DNA from: Epiperipatus broadwayi
Lineage: Eukaryota > Onychophora > Udeonychophora > Euonychophora > Peripatidae
Direction of reading: 5' to 3'
Length of the DNA: 64,000 nt
Assembly (NCBI GenBank): GCA_028023455.1
Contig: JAQFVV010000321.1
Location: 186,001-250,000, forward strand
The position numbers and the translations under genes are program-made. Below the pieces are notes generated by a model that was not told where the DNA came from, made no database searches, and was given only the letters and a program-made list of their open reading frames with translations. This document shows, piece by piece, positions 12,664 to 27,000 of the stretch (position 1 is its first letter; each line of letters starts with the position of its first letter).

Positions 12664-13727
12664 TAAATATTAAGTTTCATTAGGATGTAAGAATCATTTA
12701 TTAATAACTTTTAAATAAAAATTAAACTCAAACAAATTTTTTTATTAATGTAATTGTTCTATTTTGATCATATCATGAAATGATTTAATTTAAATATAAT
12801 GCTTGGAAAAGTTACTGATAAAATGACCAGCAGAAAAAAAAAAAAAAATTCCAAAATCATAATAAATATGCCTTTGAACAGCCAGGAAAAAAAAAAAAAG
12901 ATAGGTTGTTTTGGAGAAATATTATTCATTTGATGATCAAAAATTGATGACAACTTGTCAGCACCTAATTATAATATATATTTTTTTTTTGACAGCAACT
13001 AATTATAATATATATATTTTCAATCATTTCACAAACCTTTATAAATTATAGAAAGTTTTTTAATATCTGAAGTTTTAGTGTTATTTATTTCATATGAACT
13101 TTTTTTTTTAAAATAATCTTAAGTCTGGATGTAAATAAGCATAATTTCATTTTTTTAGTCATTCAGGCTGGCAGATTAGCAAATATCTTATTGTATCCCA
13201 TTAAATGATGTTGCTAAATGCATAAAAATATGAGCTTCATTTTTAATTTTTAAATATAAGTAATCTTATATATTCCTAAATAAGCCTACTTATATTTAAA
13301 ACTATATACTGTAATCATGATTAATTAAAAAAAAAACAAGTGACTTAAACGTATATATATAAAATGAAAGTTTATATAAACACATTCTAACGATATTATG
13401 TGCAAGGCATGTATGCTTTTGGATATTATTAAAAAAATGTGCAGAAAAAAATATTCTTTTTTTTTTTTTGTTCAAAACAAATTTTTTATGGGTTATAGAA
13501 GGTCAAATAACAGCTTCGTGTTGTTGTGATATCTTACTGCTTAGACACTTTTGAATATATAAAGTTATAATTTGATACTATGTGAATTTTATCACAATAC
13601 TTTTTTATGTTTATAATTTAAGAATTGAATGAACTTTGTTGATATACATAACATTTTGATTAATTAGACCATTGAAAAATATTTAAAAAGTATTAATAGC
13701 ATAAAAATGAATGAAATTTTAACTTAC
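12664..13727. other. AT-rich; putative intron 1 of the minus-strand gene
   Basis: Lies directly downstream of the splice donor at 13727-13722 on the minus strand. A short direct duplication (aattataatatatat blocks) sits at 12966-13018. No later exon of the minus-strand gene was found here. Confidence 0.4.
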
Positions 13728-14078
13728 CGAGTTCTTTAAAAGAACTTTTCCACTTCTAAGAACTGCTGCAAATTCGTTTAAGCTTAGGTAATTGTCGTGA
13801 TCATCATCATACTTGGTAAATAATTCTAAAACTTCTGAATCCCATTGATGATTTTCGTAAGACCATGATAGCCATTTTAAAAACTGAGAATTAAAGATTA
13901 TAAAAAGCAAAAGGACTAATATTATAAAAATTAAAAGATAATACTTCTTTAAGCTTTGTTTGTTTTTGCAAGAGATATTTGATAACTTTTGACTAGTTCC
14001 TTCAGGCTTTTTGTCTAACGTATAATTAGCTTCATCAGATTTTTTATCATGTTTTGCTCTTTTTTTCATCTTTGACAT
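13728..14078 (-). CDS. First coding exon of a single-pass membrane EF-hand protein (possibly selenoprotein N)
   Basis: Reads from an ATG at 14078 down to 13728 (117 codons, phase 0), followed by a canonical GTAAGT donor. Residues 1-45 are hydrophilic and Lys-rich. Residues 46-62 form a hydrophobic membrane segment, suggesting a signal anchor with the N-terminus in the cytosol. Residues 91-102 form a complete EF-hand loop (D91, D93, D95, Tyr97, E102), so calcium binding is plausible. A short basic N-terminus, one membrane segment and then a lone EF-hand is the layout at the start of selenoprotein N, an ER membrane oxidoreductase linked to calcium handling. That identity is inference: downstream exons, including any Sec/UGA exon, were not found on the minus strand here. 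Another EF-hand membrane protein is possible. The gene is head to head with AP5M1. Confidence 0.6.
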
Positions 14079-14989
14079 AACTTTTCAAATGCATATTTTA
14101 AAACAATTTAACATAGAAAGTATTAAAATCTATACATGGGAAAAACAACACTCATTGGTGAAATAATGTCTCGTTACCTTTCACTCAAAAACTGGAGTGA
14201 TTAGCCGTCAAACGTTATTTTATGAAACGAGTTTTACAAGTAAATAACATCATTCTTGATAGATAAACAAATTTCTTATCTTCTGAAAATAATCTAGATA
14301 ATGCAATCAATAGCATCGTTCATCTAATAATGATTTCCCACCAAAGCTAGCATTCCGTAGCCTATCACCTATTATTGCTATCCAAGTTAATATTTTGATA
14401 GACATAATTGTCTTCTTTTTTTTAAGAATACAATAATTAATAGACTTTAATAAATTCTTAAGTATTGCGCCACATTTTAAAATAATTATTCCTCTTACAT
14501 CATTAAAAGGTATATATACACATAAAAAATGTATTAATAAAGAATGGCAAACAATTAAATGTTATATCTAAATGCTGAATTATAATTTTAATATGTTTAC
14601 ACATTTACAATCAGTAACTTAACACATATTTCAACAATACGTAGTTTTCTTAAAATATTTTGCAAATTAAAAACAAATAATAAACAAAACTTGAATATTG
14701 AGCAAAAAAAAAAATGCTTTTAACATTTAGAATTAATTTTATTTTAAATATTCACCAGTAGTATTTTGGCTGTTTTGAGATTAGTGTTGGTTTTATTTTT
14801 AATACAATATTTCTTGTAAATATATTGGGAAGATTCCGTCGATCGCCGTATTCATCATTGTGAATTTTCGCTATTTTATCACTTAGTCACTTCAGCATTA
14901 ATGTGTTAAGTTAGATTGCGTTATAGCGTAATGGTTTTTTTAAGTAAGACGTAATTTGTTATAATATATATGTTTTATTTAATGCTAAA
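14079..14989. promoter_or_regulatory. Intergenic region between divergent genes, candidate bidirectional promoter
   Basis: 911 bases separate the two outward-facing start codons (minus-strand EF-hand gene at 14078, AP5M1 at 14990). Both promoters and 5' UTRs must lie here unless there are further upstream non-coding exons. The part nearest AP5M1 (about 14835-14950) has several CpG dinucleotides (ccgtcgatcgccg, gcgttatagcg) in otherwise CpG-poor sequence, as expected near a start site. No TATA box can be assigned with confidence, since TATA-like strings are everywhere. Confidence 0.45.
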
Positions 14990-15051
14990 ATGAGTTACCG
15001 AAACATTTGGATCATATCTGCAAATGATTCTGGCAAAATCTTCTTTTCTAG
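14990..15051 (+). CDS. AP5M1: AP5M1 exon 1 (start codon)
   Basis: ATG at 14990, 20 codons plus two bases. The peptide MSYRNIWIISANDSGKIFFS matches the AP5M1 N-terminal pattern (aromatic-W-I/L-I-S ... F-S-R). It ends at AG before a GTAGAT donor, and the split Arg codon is completed by the first base of exon 2. It is too short to stand out as an ORF and is supported by homology to the family and by phase. Confidence 0.85.
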
Positions 15052-18000
15052 GTAGATTGACATTTTTAGGATAATTTTACGTTTATTAATATCAGTCAAT
15101 CTTATTAAATTAAATGATGTGAAATTAATTTAACGTTAATATAAGAAGATAAATAACATTTATAATTAATGATATTTTTAAACATAAATCTCGTAAATAA
15201 ATGCCTTACCTATCCTAAAATTTCGAAACCTTTATTCATTGTTTTGTTTACATTTGTTATTTATAAATTTCTTTTTAATTTATTTTCATCAGGTTCTCAA
15301 GGGGAGAAAATCTAGTCATATCAAAAAATTGACATTTTTTAATTAGCCTTTGAAAGTCTTTATACTCCGTTAAAATTTAATAAAACTCCATTCTGGTTTT
15401 AACTAATGCACGTCTGATTAATGTTAAAAGTTCGATTTGAAGATTGATGAAATATTTTTAAGTACTGTATTTTTAAAATTGTTCTATCATTTTCCAAGCT
15501 ATTTTAGTTGTAATACTTTGTTGTTAGAAAATAACAGCAATGTAATAGAGAAACTAACAATATTGGTCCAACTTAATGAAAGACAATCATTAATATAATT
15601 AGTATCAGTAATAATTAAATTATATATTGATAAACATGCCAAGACTGAACTGTTTTGGGAGTTGAACCCACTTCAACTGTTAATTGCAGACTTAATTCGT
15701 TATCCAGATTGATTCATTCAGATGGCTTATGACAATGAACCGTAATGAATGAAAAGTAAACATGAAATTGTAAAATTCTAGTCTAATGATTAATCGTTAT
15801 ATATATATCAGTCAAGATTTCTTTTGCCTTAAAAGCTTTACTTGTTTAAATGCAAGAAGATTATTAGAGTTTAGATGGGAAATTTGTTGACATATTTGCT
15901 TTGTTTTGTTTTGTTTTTATTGGAAAGTTTTTAACTTGGTTGGCCTGCTAATTTCTGCTACACTTTCAAATAATATGGAAGCTTATGACAGTATTTGCAT
16001 GTTCTATATGGTTTCTACAGATTGTTCTTATTGCAGCAGTGTTTTTTGACTTGGATTATTTTTGTTTATCACAATTTTTAGAGCATAGTGACAAATTCAA
16101 GTCTTATTCTAATTACTATCATATTATAGAAGTGAGTAAAAGTAGCAAAGTGTGGTTATTTCATTAAAATAAATGAACAATTGTTTCTTTTGGCATGTAT
16201 TTTTTGCTGTTTTCTTTATGGTTGTTTTCAAATTTAATCTATTTCTTGCAGAAGTGGAGTATTATTCAGCAGCAGTAACACTCCTCATGTGGAAATATAA
16301 AAGTTTCTAAAAACGTGGTGGTTTTTTGTATTTTATAAATAGAGTTCTAGCAAAATAATTTTATTTTAATATATATATGATGAAAATTATTTCTCTTTAT
16401 TGGTTTATTTTTGTCTCATTGATAAATGCTGCTATTGTGGATATGAAAACTTATGTATTTTTAAAATTTTATTATGTATCAAATTAATTTTTTTTTTTTA
16501 AAGGCCTGAGCTAAAATCCTTTTATTACAGAAATTGAAAATGATAAATTCAAAAACTCAATATTCTATCACTATAAGAGATTTATTATTGTAAAAAGAAC
16601 TGAGGATTTTCCTTGGCATTTATTCCCATTACTAGAAAATTTAAAACAATTTATGCATGCTATTTGGGACAACACTTTACAATATTCTATGGATCCAAAT
16701 TCAGTGTTTCTTAATTGTCCATCTTGGTTTAACACAGTAAATGATGGTTCTAAAATTTCATGGATCAACTCCTGCTTAATAAAGTAAAGAATATGTTTGA
16801 CCAACTTTTATTTTGGTGCTTCAACATTATGCACTGAGCAGTTAATTATATGTTTCTCATAGAATTTAGCATTGACTTTCTGTTATTGCTGTTTCAAGAA
16901 GCTGCAAAGAATATTAAGCAAGTCTTTTTATTGTTGCCATATGTTTTAGGCCATTTTATATATTGATACCTACTATGTTGTGTAAATCACTATTGTTTCA
17001 GATAAGTCAGAAAATCTAAAGGAATTAGCCTTTAAAATTAATGTGCTTGTTTTATATTTAAATTAACAAAATTATTTTCTAATTTTTTATTTTTAATTCC
17101 ATGAATAATTTTAAAAACAGAAGCTTCATGATTGCCAGGAATAATATCTAATCAAAGATTATGAAAGAAAACCATACACTATGAGAAAAGGGCATATTGT
17201 GAAAAAGGCTATATATTATTTATGTTCAATCAGTTGATTGACATTCTGTTTTTAAGTAGATTCTTTTTTTTAACCTCATACAATCTAGCAGCGTTTAGTG
17301 GGGAAATTGAGAGTGTTGAATATGAAATTTAAATAAGATTTGAAGATTTTCAAAAAAGTAAAAACAATGGGTTTTTAATATGTTTAACAAAACAATGTAA
17401 ACGAATACAAAATTTGAATCAACATTGTTTGAAATGAATCAGACTGATATGGAATTGGAAACAATTCAAGTCCAAAATGCCTTAATTCTGAAATCGAAAA
17501 AATGCACTTAGAAGTATATTAAAAATAAATATCCAATATAGCATATAGAGTAATTTTTTACTTTGATTCAATGCATTGAACAGAATTAGCATTTTCAGAT
17601 GTGAATGTCATAAAATCAGGAATTCTTCAACTACTGATCATCTTGACCAATGTTTATGCTCGTCTGTTTCTTTGGTATAATCTGGATTTTGAAAATTACT
17701 AAATCTCCCTAATGTCAAAATTTTTTACATAATTATATTTTTTTTATTTCATTACATATGTTAATATTTAATGTATATAAAATGCCAAGACCTATGACAC
17801 AACAGTTAACTAATTCGCAAAATTAGAATATGGCTCCTCATTACTATCATCTGCACTCAGCTATGAATATGAAGTCTAGGAATTTCGAAAGCGCTTAGTG
17901 CCGATAAACATATAATTTTTACAAAATTAAATTTCTCTAGCAAGCGTGTTAGTGCAGAATTATTGATATTCAATATATAGAGTAGATTACATGGTCATTC

Positions 18001-21000
18001 ATTTAAAAAAAATTAACTCGCATATCCAGAAGATTGAAAAATATTAATCTAAAATAACATTGAAAAGAAAACAGAATACATTACAGTAAAAGTGTTGTCC
18101 TATGCTCCACAGAAGTTAAATAATAATAATAAATTGTTCTCAAAGAACTTTTTTTTTTTGAGAAGCTATAGTTGGTTTAGTTACTTTTAAAATTGTGAGT
18201 TTCCAGAATTTCTTAATATTTTTTATTCTCAATGAATAATTTATATATAATGTTTAATGCTTTGGATTATTTTACACTCCTTGGAATTATTAGAACAATG
18301 TTTTGGCCAGAATAATACGTAATTAATCTACCTACTGATAGAATGCTACTTAAAATATTTTGCTGTATCTAACATAGCAGTTTAAATATTAATTAATTTG
18401 AATTCCTTTTTTTTTTTTTAAACTCTTCCAATATAATTAGAGCATTAAAAATAGATCTAATAAGGGTTAGTTTCTAAGCAGAGCAATATATTATTCAAAT
18501 TTAATTATATTGATTTTGACAATTTTCTCTGCCGTAAACTAATAATCAGTTCTTAATGCCATTGAAGCAGATTATCTTCTTATACTTTTGCATGATATTT
18601 TTTATGATCCAATGGATTAATAATTATTATCATCATAATTGAAATCAGAGAATATGCTGCAATATGCTACTCACTCAAATTCAGCAGCCACTTCTACTTT
18701 CTTGGCACATATATTCAGCAGTTATTTTTTCCTCCATACTGCCTAATAAATTTATGTATGTATTAATAAACATATACTGTTCCATCAATAATTGTTTTAA
18801 AACTATAGGTGGACCACCTATGGTTAGAGCTTATTCTTTAAATAAACCAACAATTAGTGACTGCTGCCTAAATTAGGCTTGAACTTATTATGAGCCTGAT
18901 TTTTAAATCTGCACCTTACTTGCATAAGTTCAGTTTTTATATCAAAGGAAGAAAAAATTTCTCATATTTAACTCCTTGTGACACTGAATCTTATTAATTT
19001 ATATTTATGTAATAATGAATAATATAATTTATATATAACAATTAATTTGACCACTAAACATCACATGATCTAAGTGCAGTGCTCTCAGATCTAAGGTTCC
19101 TCACTGATGAAAGCCAAAAGCTAGAAACTAGTCTGGGAATATTGGAAGAGTGGTACTAGTGAGGGATTTTATGCACAATCCTTCATACATTCGTTGATTA
19201 CTCTGTTTTACTGAATGGCGCTATTGTATGGAGAGTTTTGCCTCTATAAACAATATATAGTTTTAAAAATCAGACTCATAATAAGTTCAAGCCCTAATTT
19301 AGATACAGTCAATAATTATTGGTTTATTTAAAGAATAAGCTCTAACCATAGGTGGCCCAATTATGGTTTTAAGACAATTATTGATGGGAAAATGCATGTC
19401 AATTTTCTAGTGCATGTGTGAAGAGTAGTTTCTTCCACAATTTTATATATATAAATTGCTATATTATTAATTAGCATTTATTTTTATAGCGTCTGTATAC
19501 AATTGTAATTACATTCATATCGGCCTTTCAAGCCAAATTGTGCAAACGCTTTTGCGAGTGTTAAATAATAAATGAATACCCTCTGACCAAACAAGATATA
19601 GAATTTATGCAGGAATAAAAGGATTCCTTTTATTCCTGCATAAATTCTATATCTTGTTTGGTCAGAGGGTATTCATTTATTATTTAACACTCGCAAAAGC
19701 GTTTGCACAATTTGGCTTGAAAGGCCGATATGAATGTAATATATTATTAATTGTTATATATGTATTGATAAATAATTGAATACTACTAATAGTGGAGTGA
19801 AATAAATATCTACTGACAGCAGTCATAATATTAAATTACTATAATTTGATTTACAAGTATTAAACTTTCTGCACTCACATTTTTGAAATCATTTATTTTA
19901 GATAAAAACGTTATTAATTATTACTAATTAAATATTTATTAGTCTAAAGATTATATCACTCCTAGGTCAGATTTAAACTTCATACAATTAAAAATTAATA
20001 TATCTTTTTTTTTTCTTTGAAATTAAACAACTTCATTCTTCTTCTTTTTATGTGTACTATTTTTGGGGGGATAAATTTAATTCTTCCATTCTACCACATA
20101 TTCTTGAAACATGAAAAAAGACATCTGAAAAAGAAAATAAATTTTTTAGATATCATTTTTCATGGTAGAATGGAAATATTGTTATCAGTAATTCTACTAT
20201 TATTATCAAATTTTTTTCAAAAGTATTTATAAATAATTGTTGCAGATTATTGAAAACTATCTTCAACAGTTAAAGATTATTTTTTTCCATGATCAGCATT
20301 AATACTAATGACTATCTTTTTGTTATTGCATGCTTAATACTGTAGCATGATGTGACTATATTTGATCAAAGAATACTGATAAAGGTTTCTGATCAAATTT
20401 CTTAGATCATTCATTCGTATAACCATTGGTGCTTTGTCATTTTTTTTTAATAGAACATCTTAATCCAAGCTCTCATGGTATAGTAGTTATCCCCTTCCTT
20501 ACAATAGTATATCAATCTTAGAAATTTTACCAGATTAGAAATAGACTTAGGATTTTTTTTTTTTGGATAGACAGTCAATAACCATATACAAATCAGTATT
20601 GATTAGAAAATAGATATCTAATAATAATAATAAACAAATGTGCATATACCTGCTTGATAAATATATATATATATTAATAATTAGATGTAAAAAGTCTATT
20701 TCGCACATAGTTTTGTTCCCTTTTTAAGTTTTAAGCATCTATTTTAACATTAATCAAATTTTGCAGTTAGAACAATATCTAATATTCTATAATGAAAGTA
20801 AAATAACAATAATAGCACAGAATAAAATAGAATGAAATTATGATATAGAGATTCAATAAAAGTTAAAAGCATTGACTATATAACATAACAATATACAAAA
20901 TAAATAAAAACATACCCGATACAATTTTATATATACAACCTTATTTTATAATTTTCTGTTTATTTTTAATTTATCAGTTATAAATATTCATACAATTATT

Positions 21001-24000
21001 TAAGTTATGTTTAATATAATATGTTTCATATATATGTCTTTTTGAATTTTTAATGTAATTTAAAGGTTTAATATTTTTTGTAGCATCTATTTTATGTTCA
21101 TACGTTAAGTAGTGAATGAACAAAATAGATTTATCATCTCACCTATTAATTGTTCTGCTATGTTCTTTGGCTCTTACATCTAATTGTTTCTTTTTAAGAT
21201 TGTATAAAATCGTATTGCAATGGTCACAATTAATTTTATTTATGACTCCTTTTTTGTATTTTATATTGTCTATTATTTTATATTTACCTATTAATTTCTC
21301 AAGATTTTTACTATTTGATCATGTTAATATTTAAATGTTTATTAAAATAATTATTATTTTTTATTAATATATTGGAAATTTTAGGATAATATGAAAGTTT
21401 AATCCATTTTTTATTTGAAGTTTTATTACTATTATCATTATAATTTTTGATTTATGGACATACAACAGATACTACAAAAAATATTAATCTTGTAAATTAT
21501 ATTAAATATTCAAAAAGAAGACAAATGTGTAAACATATACTAAGCATACCCTAAATAATTGTACAAATATTTATAAAACATCAATAAATTTGGTTAATAA
21601 CTGATCAATTAAAAATTAATAGAAAATTATATTATAAAGTAATAAATATAAAGTTGTATAGGATATGTATTTATTCTGTATATTATGTTATATTGTCAAT
21701 TCTTTCAAGTTTTATGGAATCTCTGTATCGTAATTTTATTGTTTTTTTTATTTTGTTATTGTTATTATTTTACTTCCATTACAGAACACTAAATATCATT
21801 CTAGCTGCAATAATTGGGTAACTTTAAAATAAATGCTTAATATTTGAAAAGGGTACAAAACCATGTGCCGAAAAAGGCTTTTTATGTATAGTTATTAATA
21901 TATATGTGATATTTCTATTATTTATTATAATTTATATATAAAAAAACAGCATAGTGGACTTCATTAATTTCCATTTTTGATATCCAATTATTTATCTAGT
22001 TATTTATTAGTCATTATAGATATTAGTATCTTGAATATAAAAGCCACAAACATGATTGTAATTTAATATAGCCTTCATTGCTGGGAAGAAATATTATATT
22101 CCAATTTGTGCATGTTTTTCGCTTTTCTGATTATCATTTGTTTAATTTTTATTATTATTTGGAAGTCTATTGAAGGAATATGAAACATACAAAAAATTTT
22201 ATTCAATTTTCAATAGAAACTTTCAGTTATGTTTTCACACCCTTCCAAATTCCAATAGACTAATCAATAACACAAAAGACTGATTAACACTCGCTCAAAC
22301 TCCGTAAGCAGTCTACAATATCTCATACCCTAAAAAAAATTGTAAAGCTTCATACCATGGAGAAACCAAAGCAGCACTGGAAACTAGATTATCTCAACAA
22401 ATATTCATATACTAAAGCACAATCTGATCCAGCACACAATTCTATCTTCGCACAGCACCAAAAGCTTGCAGGACACCCGTGTGAACCACAGTCTGCAGAG
22501 AGGGAAACGATTTGAAAAGAAAGATAAAAGAGGCCTGCTTCCTCACAATAGACATCAATATCATTAACAGAAAGGAAATGTGTTATTCTATATCCAGGAA
22601 ATGGAATGTTTGAACTTTGCATATATTTGCATAACATTAGACAATCAGTTACTTTACAGATAGCTATGATTATGAGAGCCATGCCTCCCGAAAGTGCTCA
22701 GCATATGGTTTAACAAGATATTAAATATTAGCTTTGTGTTTATGTTTATAGCATTAGTATTAAATTATAAAATATTTTTTAAAAATTAGTTGTTGTTTTT
22801 TTTTGGGGGGGGGGGGTGATTTTACTTCTGATGCAGGCATATTTGTGACTATGACCTTGATTGTTTATAATGTGCATAATTTATCTCGGAGTATAAATCA
22901 TGCTTTTTTTTTTTTTAAGTGTCATAGCATCGGCCGGGACGCGAAACCGCAACCGGGGAAACTGCCTGCAAGTGCAAGGCAGTCGTGCTGACCTCTCGAC
23001 CACCAATGCAAGACAAGATTAACAAGTCTAATATATAGGTTATTTAATTTTTAACTATGATGTCATTATTTGACATCATTAATCAAATTAAAAACCTGAA
23101 GATTGTTCATAACGATTGAATCTGCGTATTTGATGCTTCAAAATTATATTACTCCTCAGCAGAAAAAAAATCGATAAAAATAGTAAAAGGTTTACCTATG
23201 GAAATAAATGAGCATTATCAGAGCAATTCATTTTGTCACTAATAATTTAATTACAATATATAATAAGGAGCACTAAAAAATTATCAAAAAAATAAGAGTT
23301 TAACATGTGTCACACAAATTTAAGTTATTTATTATCTACTATCAAAAATTTATCATGACTTAACAGTCATTCAAGTTTAAAGATATATATGTATCAAGGT
23401 AATAATAATTGTGCATGTGTTGAACATCTTTTTAATGTTTTGAATAAAATCTATGATTCTACTGGGATAACTGCACTCTAGGAAAGTGTCATTAAATCAC
23501 TTTGCTTCTTAGATTGTAATAACATTTTAAGAGAAAAAAATTTTAAGTTGTAAAGTACACGTAAAAAAACTACTAATTATGAAAAATTTTATTACTCTGA
23601 CTTCAAAAGTATCTGAAATATCAGTTTAGTAATATTTTGCATAAAAATAATGTTATATAAATACCATACGTTCACATAATTCATCTACATGATCGATGAA
23701 TAATAACTTTAAAAAATGCTGAATGGTAAAGTATGATTTTAAAATAAATGATATAGAAAATAAAAGAGAAAATAAATTGACTATTAATTAAGTAAGCTGA
23801 CATCTGCTAATACTAGTGAGAAAAATGTTTTGTAATGAAAGTTGTGGTCATTTTAATACCCATTAAAAATGAATTAAATTGAATCAGGAAATTGAGACTT
23901 CAGATTCTGTGCTATTTCTTGAAAAAAATACTTTTTGAAGATCAAATGAATAATATACTCACAGGAAATAAATATTGATTTAGTTAAACATCTTTTGGTA

Positions 24001-27000
24001 TTTTCAATACATCATTTTTATTATTTAAGGTAAATTAAAAAATAAAACAGCCTTTAAATAGCCCACTGCAGTACAAAGGCTCTTCATAGAGGAATAACAA
24101 AGGAGAGGGCAGTAGCCATCAGGCCAATTTCAAAATTGGAGAACAATTTTTCATCTTTGTTTTATCCTCTAACTAATTTTATTTCAAGAGAATTTATGCA
24201 TATATTTTAATGAAGCAGTGTTGCAGATAAATATGAACAATGAAACAAAAGATTAAATCAAAATCCTACATAGAAGAAAATATGGAATAATAATAAGTCC
24301 ATTTTTATATGTTTTACATTTGAAAATGTTACTTTACAAATTGAGAAGTCATGCAATCTCTTATTTAGAGCAGTAATTAATAATAGAATTATTTTTTAGT
24401 ATAAAATCTGTAAAATTCATTGTATGGATATGTGTGAATGTACTTTATTTGCAAATAAATACATACATGCACACACATAATTAATAAAATTGTTGCTACA
24501 TAAAATGTTTTATAAAATTCATTTATAATAGCATGCTTTTTGTCTTCTAAAAATATAACTCATCAATTCTAATATTGATGATCTTTATTATTAAAAGTTA
24601 TAATTACTTGTAAATGTTGAATTGAATATTTCCATGGATTGTTATAATAATAAATAGAAATGAGATTATATCCATGTAAACAGAGATCATTTTTAGCTTT
24701 TGATGTTGCCAAAAAACTATTAACTACTACTAATTGACAATCCCTGAGGCTAAACAAGTGTTCTCATTAACCTATTAAAAGAGCTATTGTAGGTTAATGA
24801 GAAACCTATTTAGCCTCAGGGATTGTCAATTAGTAATAATTGACAGTTTCTTGGCAACATCAAAAGCTAAAAGTTATCTCTTTACATGAATATTATCTCT
24901 TTATTATAATCAGTTACTTTGAGAGTCACTATTTATAACAGCTGAAAGCATGCTTCTATAAGATAATGCTATAAAAAATGTTTATAGCAACATTTATGGA
25001 ATAGTGATCAAATTAATAACATATATATATATATTATTTTGTAGACATTATCCAACTGTAGAAATAAGAGCAAAGTTTCTTCTTAAAGAAAATTATGTAC
25101 CTGTTTGCAGCAACACAGAATTTGCAGCCAGTCTTCATCAGGAATTAAGAATTAATGAAACAGGGAAGCAGGTATTAAAAATCACTTATTAATAAGCACT
25201 AAAATATTAAAAATATATTTTCAGTTCTCATTGTCATTTTACAATCAAAATAAAATAAAACACTGAAAATTGACATAGGTTCACATTGGTGCTAAAGCTC
25301 TTTAATGACTATTTTATATTTGTTTTGTTTTTTTTTGTTTTTTTGTCCCACAATATAAATATAATAATAAAAAAGAACTTGCTAATTTAAAAAAAAAGTT
25401 TTTTTTTTCTTATTAATTTACATATATTTTTATCTCCTTTTTTTCTCATATCCTTTCAGAAGGTATATATATATATGTGTGTGTGTGTGTAAAGTGAAGA
25501 GTTAATTATTTCCTTCAAGTTATGTAGTATAAAATGGAATAATGTAATTTACATTAAATTACATATATCTGGGCTGCAGAAAGGAGTTTTGCTATTAACT
25601 GAAAGGAGACCCTTTGATTCCTCTTGGACGCCTTAAAGGAACCAAGCTGGGCAAATTCCTAATGTCCACTCCATACGTTCTTGTCGTTGCAGCTGTTATT
25701 ACTAAGTGATTATTCATATAGTATACGAACATGGATGGGCTGCTCACCAACACGCATTAGCCAGCATGATGAGTTTATTGGCTTTTTACCTCTGAGTTTA
25801 AGATCAAGAAACACCATGGTCTTTCTTCTCAGTGCCTGATAAGGCAGAATGAATGTTTGTGTAAATGATAAATATTTTCCCAATACATATATACAATTAT
25901 GACAGACAAAAATAAAGCATGGCCCTTATTCCCAGGAGGCTGTAAAGTCACCAACCAAGGCAGCAGTTGGTGGCCGAAGGCGGAGGGTGCTAAGAATCCC
26001 CTGATTGCGGACCCAGGCTGCCATTTGATGACGACTTTTTATTTAGGTACTTACAACTGCAGATCACTTTCAAGTGAAGGAAGATTGCAAGAATTAGAAG
26101 AAGAACTCTCTTATATTAAATGGGACATTATTGGACTTTGTGAAGTTAGAAGAAAAGGTGAAGAGACAATTGATTTAAAAAGTGGACATATACTCTATTA
26201 TAAAGGCACAAATATTGGAAATACAAGTGGAGTAGGATTCATTATAAATAAAAAGTGGAAGAACAATATTGTGGAGATTGATGGTGTATCGGACAGAGTG
26301 GCAAGATTAGTTATACAACTTAATAGCAGATACCAAATGCAGATAATTCAGGTTTATGCCCCAACAAGTTCTCATAGTGATGAAGTAGTAGAAGATTTTT
26401 ATATGGATGTACAAAAGGCTTTTGATCAGAGTAAACACCATTTTAAAATTGTTATGGGAGACTTTAATGCTAGAATTGGTAAAAAAAATGAAAGATGAAA
26501 GTGCTGTGGGTAATTTTGGTTATGGTAATAGAAATGAGAGAGGACATAGACTTGTGGAGTTTGCAGAAAAAGAAAAACTTTATATTATGAATTCTTTTTT
26601 TGAGAAAAATGTTAAAAGGAAATGGACATGGAAGCATCCAAATGAAGGTACAGCAGAATTGGATTATATTTTGACTAACAGGAAATACATATTTCAAGAT
26701 TGTAATGTTCTTAATAAATTTAACACAGGAAGTGATCATCGATTAGTAAGGTGTAAGATACGTGTTAATGTAAAACTAGAGAGACAAAAATTATTAAGAA
26801 AAACAATATTTACAGTTGATATTCCTAATCTTCAGAAACATTCTAATGAATTTAAATTAGAACTTACAAATCGGTTTCAAGTATTAGTAGATTTTGAACA
26901 TGATTCAGATTTGAATGAAATTAATATGAAAATAACTGATACACTTTTGAAAACTGCAACAAAGATAGCTGGTAGAAAGAAACAGCAATTGACCAATAAA

